Below, piece by piece: positions 16,134 to 24,903 of a stretch of 64,000 bases of DNA. The position numbers were made by a program, and so were the translations under genes. Source of the DNA: Sphingomonadales bacterium UBA2683 (GTDB lineage Bacteria > Pseudomonadota > Alphaproteobacteria > Sphingomonadales > Sphingomonadaceae); contig DELZ01000005.1 in the NCBI GenBank assembly GCA_002354635.1, positions 62,001-126,000 of the forward strand. Direction: 5' to 3'. Positions within the stretch are counted from its first letter, which is position 1. The number at the start of each line of letters is the position of its first letter. The notes under the pieces are model-generated. The model was not told the origin of the DNA and ran no database searches. It saw nothing but the letters and a program-made list of their open reading frames with translations.

Positions 16134-17948
16134 ATGAACGACAAAACAATTTCTCCCGAACAAGACGCTCCGCCCGCCCCGCTCAAGAAGATCGGCAATC
16201 TGCGGATGGTGTTCGAACGCGCGGTCAAATATCCCAGACAGATCGCCTTCGCCCTGCTTGCCCTGTTCGTCTCGGCGATGGCGACGCTGGCGATCCCGGC
16301 CGGCTTCAAAACCATCATCGACAAGGGCTTCATGGCGGGGAACGGCGATGTTGCGCCCTATTTCCAGGGACTTCTCGGGATTGTCGCGGTTCTGGCTGTC
16401 GCCACCGCCTTCCGCTTCTATTTTGTCAGCTGGCTGGGAGAGCGCGTGGTTGCGGACATCCGGCTGGCCGTGCAGGATAACCTGCTGCGCCTTGCTCCGG
16501 GTTTTTTCGAAGAGAACCGGCCTTCCGAAATCGCGTCGCGGATGACCTCTGATACCGCCGTGATCGAACAGGTCGTGGGAACAACCGTATCGGTGGCACT
16601 CCGCAATATCGTTATCGGGCTGGGCGGGATCATCTACCTGTTCACCCTTGCTCCGGCTCTGACCGCCGGCCTGTTGCTGGCGATCCCGATCATCGTGTTG
16701 CCGATCGTCTTTATCGGCCGCAAACTGACCAATGTCTCCCGTTCGAGTCAGGACCGCGTAGCCGATGTCGGCGCGATGATCGCGGAGACTCTTGGTGCCA
16801 TGAAAATTGTCCAGGCCTTCGGCCAGCAGGCCCGCGAGCATGAACGGTTCCGCGGTGCGGTGGAAAACACATTTGACACCGCAAAAAGGCGGATCCGGTT
16901 GCGCGCGGCGATGACCGCCATCGTCATCGGCCTGATCTTCACCGGCATCACCATGCTGATGTGGCGTGGCGCGATCGGCGTCGCCGACGGGTCGATCTCC
17001 GGCGGGACGATTGCCGCCTTTGTGCTAACCGGCGGTCTTGTAGCGGGTGCCTTTGGCGCCCTGACCGAGGTCTATGGCGACCTGCTGCGCGGTGCCGGCG
17101 CTGCCGGCCGGCTGGCGGAATTGCTGTCCGAGAAGCCGGGTATTGCCGCACCGGACAATCCGATTGCGCTACCCGAGCCGTCACGCGGCAAGATCGCGTT
17201 CGACAATGTTACTTTTTGCTATCCGACCCGCCCGGATACTGAGGCTCTGTCCAGTTTCTCGCTAACCGTTTCGCCGGGCGAGACGGTGGCGGTTGTCGGG
17301 CCGTCCGGGGCTGGCAAGTCGACACTGTTCCAGCTGGCCCAGCGCTTCTATGATCCGCAAAGTGGCTCGGTTCGCATAGACGGCGTCGCCCTGCCCTCGG
17401 CCGATCCGGCAGAGATTCGGCAGCGTATGGCGCTGGTGCCGCAGGAAACCGTATTGTTTGCCGCATCCGCCCGGGACAATCTGCGCTACGGCAAATGGGA
17501 AGCAACCGACGCGGAAATCTGGGAGGCCGCGCGCGTCGCCAATGCCGAGAAATTCCTCCGGGCCCTGCCCGAAGGACTGGACAGTTTCATGGGCGAAGCG
17601 GGAACACGCCTGTCCGGTGGCCAGCGCCAGCGAATCTCGATCGCGCGCGCCCTGCTCCGCAACACGCCGATCCTGCTGCTCGACGAAGCGACGTCAGCGC
17701 TGGATGCCGAGAGCGAAAAGCTGGTTCAGGATGCGCTCGACCATCTGATGCAGGACCGCACCACCATCGTCATCGCCCATCGTCTGGCAACGGTCCGATC
17801 GGCGGACCGGATCATTGTAATGGATGAGGGCAGGATCGTCGAACAGGGTGATCACGACAGCCTGATTGTCAAGAACGGACTATACGCCCGGCTGGCGGAA
17901 CTGCAGTTCAGCAACGTCGAGACTAGCCGGCCCAAGATACAGGCCTAG
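16134..17948 (+). CDS. ABC transporter, fused permease and ATPase (MsbA/exporter type)
   Basis: 604 residues. Six membrane helices lie between about 30 and 320, followed by an ATPase domain with Walker A GPSGAGKST, signature LSGGQRQRISIARA, Walker B ILLLDEATSALD and switch histidine IAHRLATV. This is a half-size exporter that works as a homodimer, flipping lipids or expelling hydrophobic compounds. The substrate cannot be deduced. It lacks close partners; the nearest plus-strand genes are far away, and an intergenic region follows. Confidence 0.93.
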   Translation: MNDKTISPEQDAPPAPLKKIGNLRMVFERAVKYPRQIAFALLALFVSAMATLAIPAGFKTIIDKGFMAGNGDVAPYFQGLLGIVAVLAVATAFRFYFVSWLGERVVADIRLAVQDNLLRLAPGFFEENRPSEIASRMTSDTAVIEQVVGTTVSVALRNIVIGLGGIIYLFTLAPALTAGLLLAIPIIVLPIVFIGRKLTNVSRSSQDRVADVGAMIAETLGAMKIVQAFGQQAREHERFRGAVENTFDTAKRRIRLRAAMTAIVIGLIFTGITMLMWRGAIGVADGSISGGTIAAFVLTGGLVAGAFGALTEVYGDLLRGAGAAGRLAELLSEKPGIAAPDNPIALPEPSRGKIAFDNVTFCYPTRPDTEALSSFSLTVSPGETVAVVGPSGAGKSTLFQLAQRFYDPQSGSVRIDGVALPSADPAEIRQRMALVPQETVLFAASARDNLRYGKWEATDAEIWEAARVANAEKFLRALPEGLDSFMGEAGTRLSGGQRQRISIARALLRNTPILLLDEATSALDAESEKLVQDALDHLMQDRTTIVIAHRLATVRSADRIIVMDEGRIVEQGDHDSLIVKNGLYARLAELQFSNVETSRPKIQA

Positions 17949-18262
17949 AACCGGAAACCACTCTCCGGACGGACAAAACTCCAAAGCAGTCCGTCAATCA
18001 GCTAGAGTTCCTGCACGCTATGCATAGATTCTTACTTGCCGCAGGTTGCCGTGCGCAGAAGCCGAACGAAGGGTGCCGCACGCGACCCATGCCTGTTATC
18101 GCGATCTCTACCGGATCGGTTCTTGGCTGACTTGCCCGGCGCAGAGGCCCCGCGATATCCCGACCATCCGGCGAGACCCGGTCTGGCCGGGATTAACGGG
18201 ATGCAAAAAAAAGGGCCGCGATATCGTATCGCGGCCCTTTTTGCTGTTACAAAGCGAACAAC
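17949..18262. other. convergent intergenic region between ABC transporter and exbD
   Basis: 314 bases between two genes that point at each other. The only clear element is the strong terminator hairpin near its right end. The rest holds no credible gene. Confidence 0.6.
18205..18242 (-). terminator. bidirectional rho-independent terminator of the tonB-exbB-exbD-exbD unit
   Basis: A perfect 12-base stem (AGGGCCGCGATA / TATCGCGGCCCT) with a 3-base loop. It is flanked by a run of eight A on the left, which is a U tract for minus-strand transcripts, and by five T on the right. It lies about 20 bases after the exbD stop and can also stop transcripts coming from the ABC transporter side. Confidence 0.9.
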
Positions 18263-18715
18263 CTAGTTCGGAAGTCGTTTGGCTTTGTTGAAGCTGCCAT
18301 ATTGCTCGTTACCGACGAACCCGAATTTGGTCACGCCGCTGTCCTTGATCACCGCCAGTGTCCGGTCGGTGGTCAGATAGGCGCTCAGCGGATCAGGCTG
18401 GAACTGGAGTTCCGGCTCGGGAACCATCGATTTCGTCTGGGCCAGATATTGTTTGACCTGGTTCAGCGTTACCGGCGTGTCGTTCCAGACAATCTGGTTG
18501 GTTGCCGTGATGCCGAGACGGTTTTTGACCGGATCCAGCATATCTTCCGGCGGCGGACTGTCATCCGCGACCGGCAGGTCGATTTTAACCGCGTGCGTTT
18601 GCACAGGGATTGTGATGATGAACATGATGAGAAGAACCAACAAGACGTCGATGAGCGGCGTCGTGTTCATCTCCATCATTGGCTCGCCATCATCGCTTCC
18701 GCCACTCATTGCCAT
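18263..18715 (-). CDS. exbD: ExbD/TolR biopolymer transport protein (second copy)
   Basis: 150 residues: a short cytoplasmic N terminus, one membrane helix carrying the proton-path aspartate in NTTPLIDVLLVLLIMF, and a periplasmic domain. With ExbB it forms the ion-driven motor that energises TonB-dependent outer-membrane receptors. It is the last gene of the tonB-exbB-exbD-exbD run, 42 bases after the other exbD. The two copies are clearly different in sequence outside the helix, which suggests distinct roles and not a fresh duplication. Confidence 0.92.
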   Translation of the reverse strand: MAMSGGSDDGEPMMEMNTTPLIDVLLVLLIMFIITIPVQTHAVKIDLPVADDSPPPEDMLDPVKNRLGITATNQIVWNDTPVTLNQVKQYLAQTKSMVPEPELQFQPDPLSAYLTTDRTLAVIKDSGVTKFGFVGNEQYGSFNKAKRLPN

Positions 18716-18757
18716 TCGTGCGTCTCCTTAACTTTACTAACTCGCTGCCGTTCGAAG

Positions 18758-19279
18758 CTATTCGACGACAATCGGCGTGGACAGAAAGCCCACTTTCGCA
18801 AAACCGGCGCGCTGCATCGTATAGATCGCGCCGCCAATGCATTTATAGGGTGTGTTAATATCACCGCGGATGTGCACTTCCGGCATATCTTCCGGTGTCA
18901 TATTTTCGACTCCGCCAAATGCGTCGATCTGGTCTTCGAGCGCTTTGACAGCCCTGGTCACCAGTTCGTTGGAATCAACCGGCGTGGTGTTCCAGTAAAC
19001 ACGGCAATTTCCACCAGGAGTGGCGCCTGAATATTCGGGATCACCCGGGTCACGTCCGGCCGCATCTGTCGTCGTTATGGCCAACAGCACGTTCTCGCGC
19101 TTGGTCGTGGTCACTTCAAAGGGAAGCACCGGCAGTTCGAGCTTCACGGTCTGGATAACCACCGGGACCGCGATCAAGAAAATGATCAGCAGGACCAGCA
19201 TAACGTCCACGAGTGGGGTAGTATTAATGTCGGATAGAGGAGTTTCCTCTCCGCCACCGCCCCCAACATTCATCGCCAT
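18758..19279 (-). CDS. exbD: ExbD/TolR biopolymer transport protein (first copy)
   Basis: 173 residues. A glycine-rich N terminus is followed by the helix with the conserved aspartate (NTTPLVDVMLVLLIIFLI) and a larger periplasmic domain than in the neighbouring copy, with two cysteines (NCRVYW and YKCIGGA) that might pair. It follows exbB by 109 bases, and that gap contains a very stable stem-loop. Two ExbD proteins with one ExbB is the arrangement also known from Xanthomonas and sphingomonads. Confidence 0.92.
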   Translation of the reverse strand: MAMNVGGGGGEETPLSDINTTPLVDVMLVLLIIFLIAVPVVIQTVKLELPVLPFEVTTTKRENVLLAITTTDAAGRDPGDPEYSGATPGGNCRVYWNTTPVDSNELVTRAVKALEDQIDAFGGVENMTPEDMPEVHIRGDINTPYKCIGGAIYTMQRAGFAKVGFLSTPIVVE

Positions 19280-19345
19280 AGGATTTTATCCTCTCAAAAC
19301 TAAATCATCTGAAGGGAACGAAAGCTCCCTCGTAGTGCGTTGGCC

Positions 19346-19377
19346 GGGTTGCCAGCCGCCCAAGCGGCTGGCAACCC
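19346..19377 (-). other. stable intercistronic stem-loop between exbB and exbD
   Basis: A perfect 14-base stem (GGGTTGCCAGCCGC and its complement) with a 4-base loop, in the 109-base gap between exbB and the first exbD. No run of U follows on the transcribed (minus) strand, so it does not look like a simple terminator. A likely role is to stabilise the 3' end of the exbB message or slow read-through, so that more ExbB than ExbD is made. Confidence 0.65.
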
Positions 19378-19388
19378 CGGCCCGCGGC

Positions 19389-20159
19389 TTATTTCTTTGC
19401 GGCAGGTGCAGCAGGCTTCGCAGCAGCTGGAGCAGTCTTCACGCCACCAGCGGTTGTTGCGATCGGCTTAACACCGCCATCCGAAGCCATGTAGCCCAGA
19501 ACGTCGTTGGAGAAGGCAGCAAGCTGTTCGGCAATACGCTTGTTGCGGCCCTGCAGCCAGTTGTAAGCCAAAACGGCTGGAACAGCCACGCCAAGACCGA
19601 GTGCGGTCATGATCAGTGCTTCACCAACCGGACCGGCAACGGCGTCAATCGATGCCTGACCCGCAATACCGATTTTGATCAGCGCGCGGTAAATACCGAT
19701 AACTGTACCGAACAGACCGATAAACGGCGATGTCGCACCAACAGTTGCCAACCATGGCAGACCGGTTGCCAGTTTGGATTTGATCAGATCCTGAGACCGT
19801 TCGATCGAACCGTGCAGCCAGTCATGAGCTTCAACCGGATCGGTCAGCTTGGCGTGATCAGCATCGGCCTTGATCGCATCATCAACGATCTGACGGTAAG
19901 CCGAATTCTTGTCCAGTTTCGCAGCGCCTTCCTTGAGGCTGCCAGCGCGCCAGAACGTGGAGCGCATGGCCTGGCCCTGCTTCATGATCTTGTTCTGTTC
20001 GAACAGTTTGGAAAACAGGATGTAGAAAGACGAAACAGACATGATCGTCAGAATTGCCAGAACAGACCAAGCGATAACACCGCCCTGTTCCATTGCTTCG
20101 ACAAAACCGAATGCGTTTTGTGGTGGAGTGGCACCAGCGGCCAAAATTTCAATCAACAT
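19389..20159 (-). CDS. exbB: ExbB/TolQ/MotA-family proton channel subunit
   Basis: 256 residues from ATG at 20159, which has GAGGGG at good spacing upstream. Three membrane helices are visible: about 25-45, 125-150 (TGLPWLATVGATSPFIGLFGTVIGI) and 170-195 (GEALIMTALGLGVAVPAVLAYNW). The second and third carry the small-residue and threonine pattern of the proton path. The C terminus is an Ala/Lys/Pro tail. It pairs with the two ExbD proteins and TonB encoded around it. Confidence 0.94.
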   Translation of the reverse strand: MLIEILAAGATPPQNAFGFVEAMEQGGVIAWSVLAILTIMSVSSFYILFSKLFEQNKIMKQGQAMRSTFWRAGSLKEGAAKLDKNSAYRQIVDDAIKADADHAKLTDPVEAHDWLHGSIERSQDLIKSKLATGLPWLATVGATSPFIGLFGTVIGIYRALIKIGIAGQASIDAVAGPVGEALIMTALGLGVAVPAVLAYNWLQGRNKRIAEQLAAFSNDVLGYMASDGGVKPIATTAGGVKTAPAAAKPAAPAAKK

Positions 20160-20240
20160 TTTAACATTCCCCTCAGGATAAACTAATTGCAAAAAAACTG
20201 TTGCGGGAAGGGCATCTCGCAATGCCCCTCCCAATTCATA

Positions 20241-20894
20241 TTAATCGGGTATCTGCCAACGAACGGCGTTGGAATAATAGCCGGTTGTTGGTTCGCCTCT
20301 CGAGTCCAGCGAAGGTCTGAACCGCGCACGTCGCGTCAGGTTTTTGCAGGCAGCTTCATCCAGATCACTATGGCCGCTAGAACCTGTGATCTGACAATCG
20401 GATACCCGGCCATCGGCGTTTACGGTCAACCGGAAACGCGTCGTGCCTTCCCGTTCTTCACGCAGAGCCCGCGATGGATAGTCGTTCGCATTGGCCCAGC
20501 TTCCGGGATTACCACGCGGCTCAGGATTCGCCCTTTGCGGCGGTGGAGGTGGCGGTGGCGCCGGTGGCGCCGCTATCGGTGCGGGCGGAGGCGGCGCGGT
20601 CGGAACCGTCCGGATCACCGGCCGTGGCGCAGCCACGGGTGCAACAATAGGCGGAGGCGAAACCACGGGTGGTGGCTCGATCGGCTTGTCTGGTGGAGGT
20701 GGCGGTGGCTCTTCCGGCTCTTCCGGCGGCTCCTCCTCGTCAATGTCGATCATATCCAGTTGCGAGGCAACCTTCTTGACGGCAGTATAGGCTAGGCCGG
20801 TGACCAGCGCATAGCCAAGTAACAGGTGGATGATCACGACAAGAACGATCGAAATCATCTTGCTCGAACTCATCTCTTGGTCAGCATAAGCCAT
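20241..20894 (-). CDS. tonB: TonB family energy transducer
   Basis: 217 residues. An N-terminal membrane anchor (about 11-32, MISIVLVVIIHLLLGYALV) is followed by a proline-rich spacer with runs of PPPPP (50-120) that spans the periplasm. The C-terminal TonB domain runs from about 135 to 214 (TTRFRLTVNADGRVSDCQI, then LTRRARFRPSLD). An AGGAG precedes the ATG. It is the first gene of the operon, whose products couple the proton gradient to outer-membrane receptors for iron complexes, vitamin B12 or sugars. No receptor gene lies in the window. Confidence 0.95.
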   Translation of the reverse strand: MAYADQEMSSSKMISIVLVVIIHLLLGYALVTGLAYTAVKKVASQLDMIDIDEEEPPEEPEEPPPPPPDKPIEPPPVVSPPPIVAPVAAPRPVIRTVPTAPPPPAPIAAPPAPPPPPPPQRANPEPRGNPGSWANANDYPSRALREEREGTTRFRLTVNADGRVSDCQITGSSGHSDLDEAACKNLTRRARFRPSLDSRGEPTTGYYSNAVRWQIPD

Positions 20895-21158
20895 TCAGAA
20901 ATGTAACTCCTTTTTCCCCATCACAAGGCAGTATACTCCATTGCTGAAGTTCCAAACAAAGAGCGAGAGGTTTGGAAACCTTTGCGACCCTTTATCCCCA
21001 TGACCACTTTTCGTTCGCTTGAAAGCTGTCTTAAATTCGTTTTAACGTGCTAGTTCCAAGCAGGCAATCGCTTTGTTGGTTCAGTATCGATTAAGCTGTT
21101 AAAGACCCACAATAGGGGCTAAAACCCGCCATCCCCAATTGCTGTTTCAGAGAAAATA

Positions 21159-21998
21159 ATGCGCATATTCTTGATGTTCACCCTTAGCCTGTTTTCCACT
21201 CAGATAGCTGTAATTCCAGCTTTCTCGCAGATCATGGAGACGGGTGATCCTCTACAATATGCCGACATCGCGGACCTCGGCACGGATGCGCCTATCATTA
21301 TTCATATAACGGTCAAAGAGGCCATAAAAGTCGACGCGGAACGCGCTCCCAATGCGCCTGCGGGAACCCAGCGCTTTTATATTGTGGCCTCTACCAATGC
21401 TCTGATTCGTGGTCAGGGAGGGGTCGGTGAAACGATTCGCTATGTCGTCGATCTGCCACTGGATGAGCGTGGACGGGCGCCCAAAATCAAGAAGAAGCCG
21501 TTCATTATTTTCGCTCGTCGTCCGTCTGGCGGCGGCAGTGACAATGTCCAGCTGGTCGCGCGGGATGCACAGATCGCGTGGACGCCGGAACGCGAACAGC
21601 GCGTCAGGGCGCTGGTCCGCGAACTGGTCGATCGCAATGCGCCGCCCCCAATTCGGCGCATCGCCAGCGCCTTTCATGTTCCGGGAACCGTCATCGGCGA
21701 AGGTGAAACGCAGATATTCATGGAAACCGAAAGCGGATCGCCGATTTCGATCACGGTGCTGAAACGGGATGGCCAGCGAAAATTCTGGGCCGTATCGCTC
21801 GGTGAGATTGTCGACGAGGCCGCCCGGGCACCGGTCAGAAACAGCCTGCTGTGGTACCGGCTGGCCTGCTTTCTGCCCCGCCAGTTGCCGGCCAGTGCGC
21901 TGGCCAGCGATTCAATGGCGAACGCACAGCAGGCGCGGAGCGACTATCAGATGGTGTTGAACGATCTCGGCTCATGCCCAAGATCACGTCAGCCCTGA
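21159..21998 (+). CDS. secreted protein of unknown function
   Basis: 279 residues with a signal peptide (MRIFLMFTLSLFSTQIAVIPAFS, cleavage near residue 23). The body contains an alternating beta pattern (PIIIHITVKEAIKVD, ETIRYVVDLPLD, KPFIIFARR), a central segment GTVIGEGETQIFMET, and a C-terminal helical segment ending in a cysteine. I recognise no named domain, though the type is common in sphingomonad genomes. It stands alone, 264 bases from the divergent tonB gene and 80 bases before hom. Confidence 0.75.
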   Translation: MRIFLMFTLSLFSTQIAVIPAFSQIMETGDPLQYADIADLGTDAPIIIHITVKEAIKVDAERAPNAPAGTQRFYIVASTNALIRGQGGVGETIRYVVDLPLDERGRAPKIKKKPFIIFARRPSGGGSDNVQLVARDAQIAWTPEREQRVRALVRELVDRNAPPPIRRIASAFHVPGTVIGEGETQIFMETESGSPISITVLKRDGQRKFWAVSLGEIVDEAARAPVRNSLLWYRLACFLPRQLPASALASDSMANAQQARSDYQMVLNDLGSCPRSRQP

Positions 21999-22077
21999 CG
22001 GAGCAGAACTAGTACTGGCTTTCGTCTAACGCGTCGCTAATAAGGCGCCTGCAATTCACCCAAACGCAAAGAGGCTA

Positions 22078-23382
22078 ATGACCATGACCGCTCCGCTTCG
22101 CATCGCGCTCGCTGGACTGGGCACCGTCGGGACCGGAGTGATCCGGCTTATCGAAGAAAATGGTGCCATGATCGAACAACGGGCCGGCCGGCCCATTATC
22201 GTATCCGCGGTTTCCGCCCGCGACAGCACCCGCGACCGCGGCATTGATCTTTCCGCCTATCCGTGGTTCGACCAGCCCGTGGCGCTGGCCGATCAGGATG
22301 ATGTCGATTGCGTTGTGGAAATGATCGGCGGCTCCGACGGCACGGCGCTGGACCTGGCGCGCAAGAGTCTGGCATCGGGCAAGTCATTCGTTACCGCCAA
22401 CAAGGCGATGATCGCCCATCACGGCATGGAGCTGGCCAAGGCCGCCGAGACGGGCAATCTGTCGCTCAGATATGAAGCCGCCGTGGCCGGCGGTATCCCG
22501 GTCATCAAGGGGCTACGCGACGGCGCATCGGCCAACCGGATCGAGCGGGTTTACGGAATTCTCAACGGCACCTGCAACTATATCCTCACCGAAATGGAAA
22601 AACACGGCCATGCCTTTGCCGACGTTCTGAAAGAGGCGCAGGACATCGGCTATGCCGAAGCCGACCCGGGTTTTGACATTGATGGCGTCGACGCCGCCCA
22701 CAAACTTGCCATTCTGGCGGCCCTGTCCTTTGGCAAGGCGCTCGATTTCGACGGCGTCGAAATCGATGGTATTCGCAACATCATGGCGGCAGATATCGGC
22801 CAGGCCAAGGCTCTGGGATATCGCATCCGGCTGCTCGGCATGGCGCGGATTGACGACGGAAAACTGTTCCAGCGGGTCAATCCCTATCTGGTGCCGGAAA
22901 GCCATCCGCTGGCGCATATTGATGGCGCCACCAATGCGGTGGTTGCCGAAGGCAATTTTTCCGGACGCCTGATGTTCCAGGGTGCCGGTGCCGGGGAAGG
23001 GCCAACGGCCTCGGCGGTCGTCGCCGATCTGATCGACATTGCCAGAGGCGATGCGGGAACCGTGTTCGCAGCTCCGGCCAGCCAGATGGAAAGCTGTGAG
23101 CGGGCCGAGAGCGGCAACCGCGTCGGCAAAAGCTATGTGCGCTTCATTGTCGCAGACAAGCCTGGCGTGTTGGCCGAAATTACCGCGGCGATGCGCGATG
23201 CCGATGTCTCGATCGAGAGTCTCATCCAGACCGAAAAGACCGACGAAGGATCGGTTCTGCTGTCGATGGTCACCCATAACAGCCGCGAATGCAATGTCTC
23301 GAAAAGCCTTGCTGCACTAGCCAGTTCGACCAGTCTGCAGGCCGCGCCCGTGGTCATGCACCTGCTCAGCGATCAGGACTGA
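22078..23382 (+). CDS. hom: homoserine dehydrogenase
   Basis: 434 residues. The enzyme reduces aspartate semialdehyde to homoserine, the branch point to threonine and methionine. The NAD(P) site is GLGTVGTGV near the N terminus; the catalytic domain includes VAGGIPVIKGLRDG, GILNGTCNYIL and YAEADPGFDIDGVDAAHK; a C-terminal ACT domain (about 350-430, RFIVADKPGVLAEITAAM) is the usual feedback module. Its stop codon abuts the stop of a convergent small secreted protein gene. glpX follows after that, as in other alphaproteobacteria. Confidence 0.96.
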   Translation: MTMTAPLRIALAGLGTVGTGVIRLIEENGAMIEQRAGRPIIVSAVSARDSTRDRGIDLSAYPWFDQPVALADQDDVDCVVEMIGGSDGTALDLARKSLASGKSFVTANKAMIAHHGMELAKAAETGNLSLRYEAAVAGGIPVIKGLRDGASANRIERVYGILNGTCNYILTEMEKHGHAFADVLKEAQDIGYAEADPGFDIDGVDAAHKLAILAALSFGKALDFDGVEIDGIRNIMAADIGQAKALGYRIRLLGMARIDDGKLFQRVNPYLVPESHPLAHIDGATNAVVAEGNFSGRLMFQGAGAGEGPTASAVVADLIDIARGDAGTVFAAPASQMESCERAESGNRVGKSYVRFIVADKPGVLAEITAAMRDADVSIESLIQTEKTDEGSVLLSMVTHNSRECNVSKSLAALASSTSLQAAPVVMHLLSDQD

Positions 23383-23865
23383 TCATTCGCCGGATGCGGG
23401 GGCCAGCGGCCTGATCATCGCCTGTTTGACATAGTCCCGGTCGGGCACATCCGGCGCGACGGCCTGCCAGACACGGCCGGCAGCGCCACCGACGCCACCA
23501 CCGGTTCCCCCAATACCGACACTCACTATCGACAGGCCCTTGAAACAGTTGCGTTCGTTCATGGTCACATAACATCGGCCTTGCTGGACAATTTCCGGAT
23601 TAGCCCGGGGCAGCGGTTCCCGGATTCTTTTACCGGTTTCCGCAGCCAGTTCGGGAAAGGGCAGTCTTTGTTGGCGGTCGATTTCCGGGATGCCGCACAC
23701 GACGATCTCTTCGGTCGGCCGATAGAGAAGGCAGCCATCGGCATCCACAGCGGCCAGTTGCCTGGCATTTTCAACAAGTGCGCTGGTCCGGTCACCTGGC
23801 TGCAGGGGCTGCGCCTGCGCGACGGACGGTATCAGAAAAAGGATAAGGAAAACCTGTCTCGACAT
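23383..23865 (-). CDS. small secreted protein of unknown function
   Basis: 160 residues with a short signal peptide (MSRQVFLILFLIPSVAQAQ). The mature part has a pair of cysteine segments (GCLLY...EEIVVCG and GRCYVTMNERNCF) and a glycine stretch (GIGGTGGGVGGAAG) that could be a membrane-active or flexible linker. I do not recognise the family. It lies antisense between hom and glpX, with its stop exactly adjacent to the hom stop. Confidence 0.7.
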   Translation of the reverse strand: MSRQVFLILFLIPSVAQAQPLQPGDRTSALVENARQLAAVDADGCLLYRPTEEIVVCGIPEIDRQQRLPFPELAAETGKRIREPLPRANPEIVQQGRCYVTMNERNCFKGLSIVSVGIGGTGGGVGGAAGRVWQAVAPDVPDRDYVKQAMIRPLAPASGE

Positions 23866-23928
23866 TGCAATATTGCTCCCCTATCGAGAATTCAAAATCA
23901 GCCTGTTACAGAAGGAATAATCGATAAT

Positions 23929-24903
23929 ATGCCCAAAGCAAGCGACATATTGGACCGCGTACTCGTCATGGAAATGGTACGCGTCACCGAAGCGGCGGCG
24001 ATATCGGCAGCCAATCTGATCGGCCGCGGTGATGAAAAGGCAGCGGACGCCGCTGCGGTAGAAGCGATGCGCGCGGCGCTGAACGAACTCGACATTTGCG
24101 GCACCGTGGTGATCGGCGAAGGCGAACGCGACGAGGCACCGATGCTGTTTATCGGCGAGAAAGTCGGATGCGGATGCGAAGGTGAAGCCCCGGCAATCGA
24201 TATCGCGCTGGACCCTCTGGAAGGCACGACGATCACCGCCAAGGCCGGCGCCAATGCACTGGCCGTTCTCGCGATCGCGGAAAAGGGCAACCTGCTGAAC
24301 GCGCCCGACGTCTATATGGACAAGCTGGCCGTCGGTCCGGGCTATTCGCCGGGCATCATCGATCTCGACAAGTCGGTCACCGAGAATGTTGCGGCCGTTG
24401 CCAAGGAAAAGGGCGTCGAGCCGTCGGAAATCATCGTCTGCGTTCTGGACCGGCCGCGGCATGACAAGATTATCGCCGAATTGCGCGGTATCGGCTGCGG
24501 CATCATGCTGATTCCCGATGGCGATGTGGCCGGCGTGATCGCCACGTCAGACGAAGACACCACGGTCGACATGTATATGGGCAGCGGCGGCGCACCGGAA
24601 GGCGTGCTGGCGGCAGCCGCGCTGCGCTGCGTCGGCGGCCAGTTCAAGGGCCGTCTGCTGTTCCGCAATGATGATGAACGCCAGCGCGCCTATAAATGGG
24701 GCATCGAGGACCTCGACAAGATTTATGACCTGAAGGAACTGGCCAAGGGCGATGTAATCTTTGCCGCGACCGGCGTCACCCATGGCTCGCTGCTCGAAGG
24801 CGTCAAGAAGCTGCGCGGCGGCAAGATGACGACGGAAAGCGTAGTCATGCGCGCGTCGTCGGGCACGGTCCGCTGGGTGAAGAGCGAACATCGCAAGAAC
24901 TGA
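23929..24903 (+). CDS. glpX: class II fructose-1,6-bisphosphatase
   Basis: 324 residues. The lithium-sensitive GlpX-type phosphatase removes the C1 phosphate from fructose 1,6-bisphosphate in gluconeogenesis. Motifs seen are GTVVIGEGERDEAPML and IDIALDPLEGTTI (metal-binding acidic residues) and the late ATGVTHGSLLEGV. The ATG at 23929 (MPKASDILDRV) matches the family start and has GAAGGA upstream. Its TGA shares a base with the ATG of the following lipoprotein hydrolase gene (TGATG), so the two are coupled. Confidence 0.96.
   Translation: MPKASDILDRVLVMEMVRVTEAAAISAANLIGRGDEKAADAAAVEAMRAALNELDICGTVVIGEGERDEAPMLFIGEKVGCGCEGEAPAIDIALDPLEGTTITAKAGANALAVLAIAEKGNLLNAPDVYMDKLAVGPGYSPGIIDLDKSVTENVAAVAKEKGVEPSEIIVCVLDRPRHDKIIAELRGIGCGIMLIPDGDVAGVIATSDEDTTVDMYMGSGGAPEGVLAAAALRCVGGQFKGRLLFRNDDERQRAYKWGIEDLDKIYDLKELAKGDVIFAATGVTHGSLLEGVKKLRGGKMTTESVVMRASSGTVRWVKSEHRKN

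Noticed and set aside
20491..20790. Glycine-rich frame on the plus strand
   Set aside because: It is the complement of the proline-rich spacer of tonB.
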